DNA of 64,000 nucleotides from Paramecium sonneborni (taxonomy: Eukaryota; Ciliophora; Oligohymenophorea; Peniculida; Parameciidae): positions 7,113-71,112 of the forward strand of contig CAJJDN010000046.1 in assembly GCA_905182985.1 (NCBI GenBank). The letters are read 5' to 3'. The translations under genes and the position numbers were made by a program. Numbering within the stretch: the stretch's first letter is position 1; every line of letters begins with the position of its first letter. Below are positions 48,661 to 60,345 of the stretch, in pieces. The notes under the pieces were generated by a model. It saw only the letters and a list, made by a program, of their open reading frames with translations. It did no database searches and was not told where the DNA came from.

Positions 48661-49708
48661 AAATAAAGATACTGTAGCTGATATTAATTAATTAGAAATA
48701 GATTAAGATAATGATGCAATACAAAAAGAAATTGAAAAGAATGAAATGAGACTTAAAAATGATTTTAAAAATAAGATAGCTCATTTACAATAATTTTATA
48801 GAGAATTAAATTAGAAATATAGTTTTAATAGTAATGATCCTAATTTTAAGGAAAAGATTACAATGGCTAAATAAGATTTAATCAGTAAACGAAATCAACC
48901 AATTAAATATTTAAAGGCTAAAGGGATGAAATATATAGAGTTGTTTAATGAAATTAATCAAAATAAAAAATTAAATGGTGCTGGTTTATTTAATAGACTT
49001 CATGTTTTTAATTAATTGAGAACAGATGATTTAAAAGTCAAAGAGAAATTGTTAAGTGAAATATATAAATACACAAAGGAAAGTTAAAGTGTAAATCATA
49101 AAGAATTATAACATGATACACAAATTTATGATAATATAGAAGAATAAAGTGAATAGATGTTAAAAATAATTGATTAAAATAATGATTTTTCTTTGAGATT
49201 AAGAAAAAATGAGCATAAATTAACATTTTCATCTTCAGCAATTGGTTTTGCCGAGGATTTTAACAGAACAAAATATTTGTTTAATTATTCAAGTAAGAAT
49301 TAAATATAAAAAATGTTTGAAATACCTGAGATTCCATAAATTCCATAGAGTAGTTAATCAATAAAATTAAGAAAGCATTTATCATCTCCTTTAAGTGTAG
49401 ATGATAATTTTGAGAACTGTTTAAATTAATATGCACATTAAGTACTGGAATATCAATAGGAAATGTAGGATAAGGAAATAACAACAGAGAATCTATAAAA
49501 GATGTTATAGAAAAGAGAGAATATAAGATGTAGTTAAATAAGAAAGATTTCAAAGACATCACACAGTCATTAACCTAGTATTCATTTAGACTTTAGTAAA
49601 GTGAAATGTTAACATTAATCTTCAAGAGATAAAGAATCTACAAAAGCAGGAAACTCTTTTAATATTAAATAGCGATCTTATCTTGTTAGTCCATTTAATA
49701 AATAATGA
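48644..49708 (+). CDS. Coiled-coil protein
   Basis: 355 codons from ATG 48644 to TGA 49706, intronless. Residues 15-110 form a charged helical region (DNDAIQKEIEKNEMRLKND...KIAHLQQFYRELNQKY). LKAKGMKYIELFNEINQNKK and GAGLFNRLHVFNQLRTDDLK follow. The rest is Ser/Gln-rich with a second coiled coil (LEYQQEMQDKEITTENLQKM) and a short basic end (SYLVSPFNKQ). The ATG overlaps the end of the preceding frame by 17 nt and is probably not the true start. Two minus-strand ORFs here (49038-49241, 49281-49562) are shadows. I do not recognise the family; the low charge and Ser-rich tail suggest a cytoskeletal or regulatory protein. Confidence 0.65.
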
Positions 49709-50328
49709 TTATAATTTTTATGAATTACAAATATATTTGATTAAATCTTCAATCTTTAAATAAGATTCTTATCTTTCATTAAGGTAATTATCTTCAATAC
49801 TATTCATATTATCTGATTATTATATAACCATTCTATTGAGTTTATATTTAATATCTCAAATGTCTATTTAAATTATTTCAATCTTTTATGATACCATTTA
49901 CATCTTTCCTCTTATTATTATTATTAGAATTTATTTTTTATCTAAAATTATATCCAAATATACTACTATTATACACTAAATTATTAAAATAAATTATAGT
50001 TTGCTGTTATTCACTCTCAATAAACTATTAATAAACTGTTTTATTTAAATATATAAATTACACACATTCCTATTTGAATTTGTTCTTTTTTTCACAACCA
50101 TACATATATTTCATTTTCTTTTTTTGCTATATTTATATATTTATAAGACATATATCATAAAAAATCTATCAAAAAAAATTTGATATTTAAGATCTTTATC
50201 ATTGTGTGAAATTATATTAAATGATACCAGATATTAATATAATTATTAAATCCAGTTTATTTTGTGCTATTAAATTAATAATGATTTCATTTACTTAAAT
50301 AAATAAATAATATATATTCATAGAACAA
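49709..50328. other. Spacer, no gene recognised
   Basis: A+T-rich sequence with poly-T runs and TGA in all frames. Confidence 0.35.
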
Positions 50329-50538
50329 ATGTAATTCAAACAAGAATCTTTTGATAGTGAAATGACAGAATTTTTTTAGATTCAATAAGAAGTAGAAATT
50401 AACTCACTCTTTAAACAGCTCAACATTTAAAATACACAACTCTCTAATAAACGATCTAAAAAAATTAAGAAAGTTAAGCTAAATCTCCAAACCAATTCAA
50501 TACTTTAAAGAAGAAATATTAACCTAGGTTAAATTTGA
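50329..50538 (+). CDS. Possible 69-residue protein
   Basis: ATG 50329 to TGA 50536 stays open. The composition is protein-like: DSEMTEFFQIQQEVEINSLF then KRSKKIKKVKLNLQ. It looks like a short amphipathic helix followed by a basic patch. No homologue is recognised. Its balanced codon use contrasts with the empty sequence around it, but chance cannot be excluded at this length. Confidence 0.35.
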
Positions 50539-50779
50539 CATTTTTTTTATCTCTATTCTCCATTTTATATAAACATAACAATCTACATAGTATCAGTATT
50601 TTTATAGAAAATCTCTCTGATTATCATCTTTCCTTAATGTTTTTCCTTATTATACCAAAAATAACTATAACAACTTTAAATATTAGTCTTCATTATTAAT
50701 TCAAGTCACTAATTACTTCAATCTTGATATTTGAAATATCAACAGATTTTAAAATGCTCAGCTTCTACATTGATGTATA

Positions 50780-51290
50780 TTATATTTGTTTTAAAATTGA
50801 AATTTTATAAATTGTCCTGCCAAAAACATGCTAACTTAGTGCTTAATACTGTTCTAGATATGCATTTATTTATTCAAATAGAAATTAATTGCTAAAATTA
50901 AGTGTCATTCATATAAAAATTATATTAAATCAAAATTTTTGTATGCCACTTATGTTTATCGATTTTTATTTTTTTAAACTCGTGAAATACTACATTATCA
51001 TCCATATTATTTGTAATATCAACTGCTAATTTATTAAAAATTATTAAGTTCTCTTACTTTTCAATGAACTTATTATTTTAAATATTCAACTACTAATTTT
51101 AATGTTTAAAAATAACTTAATTCATTTTGCATTAACATCTTATTATTTAACTTTATCATCTCTTAGATTAATTATCTCTTATTTTATGATAATTCATAAT
51201 CCTATGTTTTAATTGTTTCTTATAAAGCATCATAGATTGCATTTTTAGATTTCAATTAAATATTTATTTTTCAAATGACGAAGACTATTA
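50780..51290 (-). pseudogene. Coiled-coil remnant
   Basis: On the minus strand, a coding-like stretch (about 51258-51061) reads KNAIYDALQETIKTQDYELS then KRQLIQEMIKLNNKMLMQNE. A second follows at about 51030-50880 (ITNNMDDNVVFHEFKKIK). A 32-nt GTAAGA...TTAG segment between them could be an intron, but a TGA just before it breaks the frame. It lies 3' of the HSF-type gene on the same strand. HSF proteins carry a coiled coil after the DNA-binding domain, so it may be that gene's missing part; the 770-nt gap and frame breaks argue for decay. Confidence 0.4.
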
Positions 51291-52057
51291 TCTTTAACCA
51301 CATAAATTAGATAATTACAAAAAAAGAATAGCAATCTATTTTAAGTTAAAAAGTCTTATTTTTTTGAGAAATTACAAACTAATCATTAGTATAAAAGACT
51401 ATTTTAATTATATATAAATTCAAGTACTTTATTATAGTAAATGTATACTACTTTTTAAAATGTGTTTTCACAATTATACATAACAGTGAATAGACCAATT
51501 TAACTAATGTTTCTAAATTTTTTTGTTCAACATAGAACTAATATTTAATTGAATTATTCTCCAAATTTAGGAAAAGATGCAGAATTATAAATTTAGATCT
51601 ATGATAAGGCTATTTTTTAAAATTATTTTTAAATAAATAAGTTATCTAGATTTTATTACATTAAGTTATATAAAATTAAAAATAACCCTTCATAAAAAAT
51701 AACTTAAATTTTTATATATATTGTTTTAATTAAAATATTCAGATTGAATTTTTTATTTATAAAAATATACATCCTTGTAAATATAAACATTATGCTTTTT
51801 TTATTTGAATTTCTTTGATATTGTAATTCCAAAAATCAAATTCTCTTTTGAACCTCATCATCAATTCACATTTATTTGAACTTTAGAGATTTTATTTCTA
51901 ATAAACCTGAACTTTTTTGTGTTAACTTTGAAATTTTACCCTATTAAATAACTTCTAAAAGCATTTTAAAATGAATATAAAGTGTATTATATAACTTATG
52001 TTTTTGAAATATCAAATTGGATAAAATAATAATTAAATAAAATACATAATTATTCAA

Positions 52058-52612
52058 TCATATCTATAATTCATTTAAATTAGTAATAAAGTCTTATTAT
52101 TTCATCGATTCTGTATGAATATGATAAATATTTTAACTTATCATAGATTATTAGTGATGTATCATTTCAATATTGGCCACCAATTATTTCTAATTTGATA
52201 TTAATAACAATAAGGAAGATATAAAATTAGATGTAGAATTAACATTTTCTTCTTTTCTATGTCCTTTTCTTATTATCTTATGAATCCTTTTATAATCATA
52301 AGTCCAATCCTCATTGTAAAATACATATTAACTTGAAGACAATCTAAAATTCTTAAATCCATAATTATTCAATTATCTTCTTTATCAAAATAATTTTTAC
52401 TTTTAAAAACTAGAATAGTTTGAGCTTTTAAAATATAAAGGGAGTATTGAAGACTTGAATTGATCAATTTAATGGATGATAACTTTATTTCCCAAATCAT
52501 TCCAACTAATTATTTGTTAGTTACATCGATCCTATATAAATTTATTATAAAATTATACTTCTAACATAGATTTCAATTTTATTAAGAAGACTGGCAGTTT
52601 ATAGTATTCCAT
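52058..52612 (-). CDS. HSF-type DNA-binding domain protein (possibly truncated)
   Basis: ATG 52612 (MEYYKLPVFLIKLKSMLE) begins exactly at the usual start of a heat-shock-factor DNA-binding domain. It continues with IISWNDLGNKVIIHQIDQF, SSILPLYFKSSNYSSF, then after a 21-nt intron (GTAAAA...AAAG, near 52385-52405) RQLNNYGFKNFR and VFYNEDW. The order P-x-F-L...W...F...L-x-x-Y-F-K-x-x-N-x-S-S-F...RQLNxYGF is diagnostic of the winged-helix domain of HSF, which binds nGAAn elements. It ends at TGA 52058 after 178 codons without a coiled coil. Upstream in the same frame there is more coding-like sequence (MEHSANQAV), but a TGA separates it. It may be a truncated gene or a relic. Confidence 0.72.
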
Positions 52613-53731
52613 TGATGTGATTAATAGTGAATATAAGAAATAATGATCTTTATTAATAAATTGAATTTATCAAACTGCTTGATTTGCTGAATGTTCCATA
52701 TTAATGTATTTCATTATTTTTAATATTACAAATTCTATGAGGTTTTTCTTTTATTTATTTTCATATTGTACAAGTTTTCTTAATTCTTTCAACTAATTAT
52801 ACCTAAATAATAGTTAAAAATTACCAAGAAAAAAAGGAAATTTTAGTATTTCTTTTATTGCATTTACTAATATTTTCATAATAAATAGAAATTTCATAAT
52901 AGAACTAATTTATTTTAATATCAAAATAATTTGTAAGTTTTCTCATTAGAAACTATCTTATCTCATTATAATTAATGATTCAAATAAATGAATTATATTT
53001 TTATAATGATAAGAGTAATCATTTTAAGTTTTCTTACAAAATGAAGATTAATTATTTATTATTTACATCATTACATATATAACCTGATAAATTTATTTCA
53101 TAAAAATGTAAAGACTCTATTCATGTGTAAAATTATAAACTAAAAATAATAAAAAATTTTTATAACTTATAATAGAAGATAAATGATTAAGCTATTATTA
53201 TTTTATTAATTATCTTTATAAATAAATCATTTAATCTCTATTTTTATTTAAAGATTAGACCTCATTCTGAGAATTTATTTATCAATACTCAAAATAACAG
53301 TAAAGATTAATTTTCTTCCTAATACTTAATTATTAATAGCTCTTTTATAATTAACTCTTTTTTAATACAAGTAGGATTAGGATTGAGAGTATTTGTGATT
53401 AAAACAAATTACCAAATCCTTTCATCAAAAAATTAACTAGCAAACGGACATGATATGTATATTGAATTTTATGAATAAATAAAATTTTAAGCAATTTAAA
53501 AATTCTTAATTGATTATGATATTCAATTTGATAATTTAGAATATGTAATTATATAATTTATGTATTACAACGATATTACAACCAAAAAAGGATAAAATAT
53601 AATTTTGTTTCTGTTAATAATTAAAGTATCTTCGTTTAATACATGCCTTTTTGAGTTTAAAATTTATTTTTAATGATAAATTTTTGTTAAAAAAACTAGT
53701 ATTTAAATTGAAGTAACCCATACGAAAAAAT
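52613..53731. other. Spacer with weak minus-strand coding-like patch
   Basis: Mostly empty. Around 53430-53290 on the minus strand a short patch reads CIKKELIIKELLIIK. It could be the end of an unrecognised gene, but no start, stop or intron set is supported. Confidence 0.3.
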
Positions 53732-54238
53732 ATGGAAATTTTTAAAGAGTTATTATATTTAATAGATTTCACTAATCAAGGAAATAATTTTAAAAAATAT
53801 TTTCCTATATTTTTATTAAAAATCTTAATGCTTATCCTTGGCCATAATTTCACCTTAAAGATGAGATTACACTGGATGTTATTTTCTAAAAACAACTATC
53901 TGATAACTTTTAATGAGTAAACTTAAGAGCACCTTGAAAAAATTAAAATTTAAGTCAAAAAATGTTTAAATAAAAGTTAATCTCCTACAATGAGTTTTTT
54001 TGTTAAATAATTGTTTTTATTATTAAACTTAAAAATATAAACAAATCTTTATCAATACATACCAAGATTTTAACTTCTATCTATGTATTTTTTAGGGTGG
54101 TTTTATAAATTAACAACTCTCTTATTAATATTATTAAATTATTAAAATATATTTATTATTTATTTTGTAATGCTTATAATACTAAAAAATTGTGTAGGTT
54201 CCTTTAGAATTATAATATCTCTTTGTCAAAAGAAATGA
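53732..54238 (+). CDS. Small membrane protein, unknown
   Basis: ATG 53732 to TGA 54236, 169 codons under the ciliate code; only the first 62 are visible in the standard code. Hydrophobic segments: FPIFLLKILMLILG near residues 30-43, and a long one (FLGWFYKLTTLLLILL...IFIIYFVMLIIL) near residues 120-155. The first 60 residues (EIFKELLYLIDFTNQGNNF) look like real protein. The second hydrophobic half is harder to separate from A+T-rich spacer. No family recognised. It is followed directly by another candidate membrane protein. Confidence 0.4.
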
Positions 54239-54628
54239 ATGGCTAATTCAGATATTTATTTTAATAATATTTAAGATTATAATTAGGATAAAGCACTTGA
54301 TTTGAAAAAAATAATTTCTTTAGGTTTTATTTGCGATAAGACTATATATAAATCGAAACTGATTGAATCCATGGCCTAATTTTAAAATTGAATAGAATTC
54401 CTTATTTAAAAAAATACAAAGAACACTTTATCTTTGATCTAGAAATTCTTTTAATAAATTCAAGTAAAATAGAGAAGTAATATTATAGCTCTAAAAACTA
54501 ATATAATATCATAATTAGAAAACTTTGGAAAAAATTATATGATTTTATTATTAAAGATATTCTTAATTGTATTTTTTATTTGTTGGTATTCCTGTATTAA
54601 TTAATCCTAAATATCAATTCAGATGTGA
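54239..54628 (+). pseudogene. Candidate tail-anchored protein with an in-frame TGA
   Basis: From ATG 54239 the frame reads MANSDIYFNNIQDYNQDKAL, then KKIISLGFICDKTIYKSKLI, reaches TGA at 54389, and continues open for another 80 codons. Those read EFLIQKNTKNTLSLIQKFFQ, a short helix and a strong C-terminal membrane anchor (MILLLKIFLIVFFICWYSC) before TGA 54626. A helical cytoplasmic part plus a single C-terminal anchor is the layout of SNARE-like proteins, but I see no clear SNARE zero-layer. The TGA could be a mutation, an error, or simply separate two small ORFs. Confidence 0.4.
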
Positions 54629-54657
54629 TCACTCTTGAAATTAATTTATATATATAA

Positions 54658-56273
54658 ATGAAAAAGAAGTTAAGTTTTTAATTTGCTTTACCTGGAATAG
54701 AAAAAGCGTACTAATAAGATAGATTAATAAAAAATATTTGGATGAGAAAGATTCTGTCTATCTTATTATTATTGTTTGCTTTAGTGAGATTAATAAATTC
54801 AATAATTGAAGGAAATAGCATTGTTATGTATTGGGAAATATGTTTTGTTTGTTACAGTATATTTCTGTTGTTTTTTTCTTTTAAGGGAACACCAGAAAAG
54901 GTGAAGACCATATTTTCATTTACAAATAATTTACTCAGTGTTCTGTAGGTGTATGCTCATTATTATCTATAACCTTAATCTATTTATATAAATGGATAAA
55001 ATGTAATGATATTTAACATGACAATGTTTTATTTTTCAAGCATTTAAGAAGCTCCAATTCAATTAGTCGTTTTTTTTGTTTCAAGAATATTGATTTAGGG
55101 ATTATAAAATGATCATTTTATAGTGTAAGATTTCATATAAATAATAATATCCACTCTTTGTATATTGTTATTTATATATTAAAATGATTAAAATTAGAGA
55201 ACTCATTTTTAATTATAATTTTCTGATAAATAATGGGGTAAATTAAATAATTTTAATTAGAATAAACATTGACAGTAATAATACAAAATCCATTTTTGAT
55301 GTTTACATTTGATGAAGAGAGAATTAATTTTAACTTAAAATTATAGAATGATATGTAAAAAATCTTTTGGGATAATGAAAAGGCACCATCTGAAAATCTG
55401 AGATCATTTTTAAGATCTTATAAAATGGGAACTGACAATCTTGAATAGTATATTTTGAATAGGAAGAGAAGTTTTAATGATTATCAAAAGATTTTCTTAC
55501 ATAATTTAAGAATTTAAAGAAATGATGAGGATTTAGAATAAAAAAAGACAATAATAAGACTATCAGACTTTTATTTAGGTTAATAAGTATTTTTAATTGT
55601 ATTTGATCAAAATGAATAGAAAATTCGTTAACTTACAAAACTCAAAGATGCTTTAATTTAAGGAATAAACCAACATTAAAATCTAACACTTAATTTTCTA
55701 AAGAAATAATTAATTCTTATGTAAAATGCTATTTTATCAAAAAATACACCTGAACATATTTATATGTTAAAAATTCATTGTATGTACTTTATTGGTAAGT
55801 ATACTTAATGCAATAGTTTTTAAGATATTGAAGAGAAGCTTTAATAGATTAATTTTACTGAAATGGTAAAAGAAATGATTCATATTTACAGGATGGCATA
55901 TAGAAATATATAAATTGAGTTTTCTAGTAATAGTTTTGTTGACATTTATGCATTCAGCAATTAACAATTATTACAAATATTTTTGGTTATTTTGTTTTAA
56001 ACTTTTGTTCGGTTAAATTCAAATGGAAAGACTATATTTGTACATTTAACTGATACTAAAAGTAATTCTGAATTCTAGTTAATAAAAGTTGGCATTATAT
56101 TTGATCAAGCATAAGATTTTAAGTAAAAATTGATTAATAATCAATTATTCTATAAAATCTAAGTAAGATTAAGTCCAAAAGTAGATATCATAACATCAGA
56201 AAATTGTAATAATCAATAATATTATTAAAGGTTGTTAATTCTTAATTTACAAGAATCTAGAGAAATTAAATGA
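54658..56273 (+). CDS. Membrane sensor with degenerate histidine-kinase-like region
   Basis: ATG 54658 to TGA 56271 with one 23-nt intron (55238-55260, SDKQWE|QTLTVIIQ); 531 codons. Residues 1-200 hold about six hydrophobic segments (ILSILLLLFALVRLI, ICFVCYSIFLLFFSF and others) forming a membrane domain. A cytosolic part follows: a PAS-like or linker stretch (NPFLMFTFDEERI), then KLKDALIQGINQHQNLTLN. This aligns in position with the HisKA motif of ciliate hybrid kinases, but the His-Glu/Asn-x-x-R-x-P-L-N core is changed. After it, SFVDIYAFSNQQLLQIFLVI occupies the place of the ATPase N-box without its Asn. I infer a kinase-dead receptor-like protein or a decaying one. No receiver domain is seen. 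Confidence 0.62.
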
Positions 56274-56371
56274 AATAAGAGTTCTTGAAGAAGAAATAGA
56301 ATGATATAACTAATTTATTTATAAATTTATATATGTACTCATAAAACAATTAACAGATAATAAAAATAAAA

Positions 56372-57675
56372 TCATTTAATTTTTGTTAAAAATGAGACTT
56401 TATCAAGTCTAGTAACAGATCTTCTACTTTAGACAATTTTCCTATGACTAATAACTAATCTTTAATCTTCATCATTTGATTTACGTGATGAGTGCATTTT
56501 TGCAACACTAGAAGATCTTCCAATACGAATATTACATCCACTTAAATTTAATTTAAATATCTTTGCATTTTCTTTGAACCAATTATGAGATTAAATATCA
56601 AATATATTTGCTCTTTCTTTTGGACTGATTACAAAAATTATACTCAATAAGTGTAAAAGTTCCTTAGATACATTTTTTTTAGGAATTTAATAATTACATT
56701 AAAGGATATTTCGATATGTTTCTGAAGGACTGCTGCCATCAAATGGTAGTTTACCAAAAACCAATCCATATATGATACAACCAACAGCCCATATATCTTA
56801 TGGTGGATAAATATATTTATATGTAGGAGATAGAACTTCTGGAGCCAAATATGATAATGTTCCAACTACATTTTCTGTTATCAAAGGTTATCCAGCATAA
56901 TTCGAAACTCCAAAATCAATTATTTTTATCTAATTAAATATTTATAAATTTATTACTTCTTTACAAGAGAGAGATTAAAGCATTATATTTTCTAATTTTA
57001 AATCACAATGGACAATTCTTTTCTCATGACAATAAGCAATAGCATCTACAACTTATCTACAGAAATGTTTAGCTTCAACTTCAGATAATTAAGCTACAAT
57101 TTCAATATAATATTACAATTTGCTTGTGCTAATAGAGATCCTCCATATAAATATTCCATTATCATTAAGACTTGTTTTTAACTTGAATATACAACTTTAT
57201 CATGTAATTTTACTATGTTTTTATGATCTAACTATTTTAGGATTAGAGATTCCTATTCTAATCTCTCTAAATCTTAATTTTACCAAGTTGAAGAGCTTAT
57301 TTTCTTTATAGCCACTAATTCTTGTGTTCCTTTACGCTTTCCTAAAAATACCTTTCCTTATCCACCTTCTCCAACCTTTTTTATTATGTCATACTCTAAC
57401 TTTAAATTAATTAACTCATTATCATCATTCTTTAAATGAGCATACAGGTTTGTACCTTTTTTTATGTTTATTAAATCTTTTTCTTCAATTTCAGTTCCAT
57501 CGATCAAAAAGAGTCTTAATTACTAAACATTTTATCTCCAAACTATCTAAATCAATTTTATTATGTCATTAAACTTTGTATTAGGATTCAGCATTAAACG
57601 TATTGGATTTTGATTATTAGAAATCAAAGTGCAAGATCTAACATAATTTTGCAATGTAAATTTGGTTGTGATCAT
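56372..57675 (-). CDS. Protein kinase with DCX/ubiquitin-like N-terminus
   Basis: ATG 57675 to TGA 56372. Two introns (57094-57116, 23 nt; 56930-56956, 27 nt) leave exactly 418 codons. Residues 1-95 read NPIRLMLNPNTKFNDIIKLI then RLFLIDGTEIEEKDLINIKK, like the DCX/ubiquitin-fold domains found before kinases in ciliates. The kinase domain has the glycine loop KVGEGGQGKVFLGK, lysine VAIKK, IVKLHDK, YCHEKRIVHCDLKLENIML, IIDFGVSNYAG and GTLSYLAPEVL. The Arg of HRD is Cys (HCD), so it is a non-RD kinase, but Asp, Asn and DFG are intact and it should be active. The second intron is a multiple of three without an in-frame stop. The C-terminal tail contains a Ser/Arg-rich segment (IRIGRSSSVAKMHSSRKSND). 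Confidence 0.88.
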
Positions 57676-58430
57676 TTTTTATTTTTATATAAATAGCTTT
57701 AATGTTCTGCATTTTAAAAATTATAATTTAAATTATATTTCTCTCATATCAGTAATAAACAATAAACTTTAAAACCAAATATCTTGTTTTAAAATATACT
57801 ATTTGTCCATCATCTTTTCTATTCCTTTTAATTACTAAAAATTTCACATTAAAATGATGATATCCTTACAAATCATATTTATATTATGGTTTGCAATAAC
57901 TTAAAGAAGTTGAAATTGATTAGAATCAATCTTATTTTTTTATAAATTCAATAATATTATAAGTTTATATCAGAATTTAAAAAATAAAATTTCTTATAAA
58001 TATTCATAATAATTTAATTAATTTATAGATTGTAGCATATTTTTAAAAACCAGGTATTGAGTATCATTGTTTTTTGTTAAAACTTTAAAAATTATATTCA
58101 AAACACAAATATCTTTATACAATTAGATAAATAAGCATTTTTAGTCAATTTAGACTTCTGTTTCTGAAAAATGATATTTTTTTTAAAATATTTAAAATCC
58201 AAGTCTTTATTCTGATATTATCCAAATAATATGTATAAACACAAATAATACAAATGAAAAGTAATTCAAATGTAGAGTGCAAAAGAAGTTTTGTTTGACT
58301 TTATTAATTTTTAATCTTTTATTCTAAGGTTAAATAACTATGATTCAATACTAAAATCTTAAAACATATTCTTATTAATTAAATTGTATTATGAACAATT
58401 CATAGAAATTTAAAATAAGTTTTTGATTTG
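57676..58430. other. Upstream region of divergent genes
   Basis: A+T-rich spacer between the minus-strand kinase and the plus-strand cyclic-nucleotide-binding gene; it presumably carries both promoters. Nothing else is recognised. Confidence 0.4.
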
Positions 58431-58449
58431 AAATAATTCACTCTCACTC

Positions 58450-60233
58450 TCAAATTAAATCAGCAGAATTTAATGATTTTCGAGAAAAAATCTATTCTAT
58501 TAACTCATCTTTTAAAAAGATTTAAAATTTTCCTCAGCTTATGATTCAAAGATACAGTAAGAGAAATAGTAAATCTAATTTGAATTATTATTATAAAACA
58601 CAACTATGTAAAGAGTATAAATGAATTAGCTATAATAAAAGAGAATCTAAATATATAATAATCATCAATTTTCTTGGTATTTGCTAAGATAGAGGAGTCT
58701 TTTACTTTTCAAAGATTTCTATATTAGAAAAAAAACATTAAGAGAAATATTAATAGAATAGTTAAAAGATGTATAAGAAGAGATATAATTAGCATTGGTT
58801 ACATTTATATTTATTCCCAAAAAAATTAATTAGTTTTATCTGATTGGCCTAATTAGAGTAAAATGAGTAATTGTTGATGAAAATGATACTAAAGTTTGTA
58901 CATGATTATCAAAATCTTATTATTAAAAATCTTATTGAAATTATTATGGCAATAATATTGTTTGTTTTTAGATAGAAAATTTGTAAAAGTTTGTGTAAAT
59001 TTATTCATATTATTAATAATGTAAGAAATTTCAAAGTAAAATCAATAGAAAGTAGATCATCATCTCAAACATTTATCATTGTAACTTTAGAATCATTAGG
59101 GAATCAAGAAATTAAATTAATTAGGATGTATATAATGTTCAAGTGAATACTATGAAAAGATTCATAATGCTGAATTTGAAGAAGGAGAAGAGATTATTCG
59201 AAGTGGAGAGATAGGGGATTTATTCTATTTATTAATTGAAGGAGAAGTTGACGTTAAAAAAACTTATTTTGGAACAGAAGCTTTGCTTAATTTACCATAT
59301 ATATAGACTATAAAAAGTGTGACAAAAACAAAATTTGGAACAATAAGCAAATATGATTATGAAGATATTAAAAGGAAAGCTAAGTTAAAGGATCCAAATG
59401 AGCAATTAGAATTCTTTAGACAATCATAATTATTTGGATAATTATCTAAAGCAATGATAGAAAAATTGCTAAAAAACTGTTAAATAGAAATATTTGATAA
59501 AAACTAGTTAGTATATTATGAAGGAGAGCCATCTTCAACAATATACTTGGTTAGAGATGGTATATTTTAGTTGTAAAAGAAAATGGTCGTTGGAAATAGA
59601 TGGAAAAATATTACAATTAGTGAAATTGGAATCTATTAATTATTTGGTGACTTAGAATGTTTATTGAATAAATAAAGATATTTCACTGTTAAATGTTTGA
59701 AATAAGGTAGTTGTTACAAAATTAGCAATGAAGATTTCTATCAAAAAGTGATATCAGATTAACCAAGTTCAGAAGCTTAAAGATATATAAATTAATATAT
59801 AAAGGCATAGTTACTAAATAGAACTGAAAGAATTCAAAGAGTAACTGAGACTTTAGCTCATAATAGTGAATATTTGATTGGTTTACCAGAAATAAAGACA
59901 TCAAGCAATAAAGATTTAAGTCAAATAGAAATGAGAGTACTTGATAAAACTCATTCCAGATATGCACAAATATATAATCAAGCATATTAGAAAAGAGTTA
60001 AGGTTAGGTATGCTACTATACACAAAACTGAAGTTGCTGTTCCTAGAGTGACATCAAAAAATGAATCGATCCATAAGACTATTGTTGTTTCTATAGAGAA
60101 ACCAGCCAAATAATATATTTATGATGAAATTAAAATGCCTGATATTGTTTAAAGGAGGTATCGAGATTTCCTACCTAAGAGAAAAAAAGATTTCTGGATT
60201 ATTACTTAAAACAACAAATCTTCCATACTTTGA
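58450..60233 (+). CDS. Cyclic-nucleotide-binding-domain protein
   Basis: The clear part is an uninterrupted frame from about 59136 to TGA 60231 (366 codons). A first CNB domain reads EFEEGEEIIRSGEIGDLFYL then LIEGEVDVKK. A second reads KNCQIEIFDKNQLVYYEGEP then SSTIYLVRDGIFQL with ITISEIGIYQLFGDLECLL and YFTVKCLKQGSCYKI. The phosphate-binding cassette FGE-x-A-L...R-x-A is degenerate (FGDLECLLNKQRYFTV), so nucleotide binding is uncertain. The C-terminus is basic (RRYRDFLPKRKKDFWI). Upstream, 58450-59130 contains coding-like pieces in changing frames (FNDFREKIYSINSSFKKI, ATG 58541, QRYSKRNSKSN) that must be exons of the N-terminus, but I could not place all introns. No kinase domain is attached; it could be a PKA-regulatory-like or scaffold protein. 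Confidence 0.78.
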
Positions 60234-60345
60234 AATAATAACATTTTATCTATATAATCATTTTAATTTAATTTCCTCATGTAAACATTACTATAAAAAT
60301 TCTTTATATTTTTTTGCTTCCTAACTTAGTGTATCTCTCATCTAA

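Noticed and set aside
49038..49562. Two minus-strand ORFs
   Set aside because: They are antisense to an intact 355-codon plus-strand coiled-coil frame.
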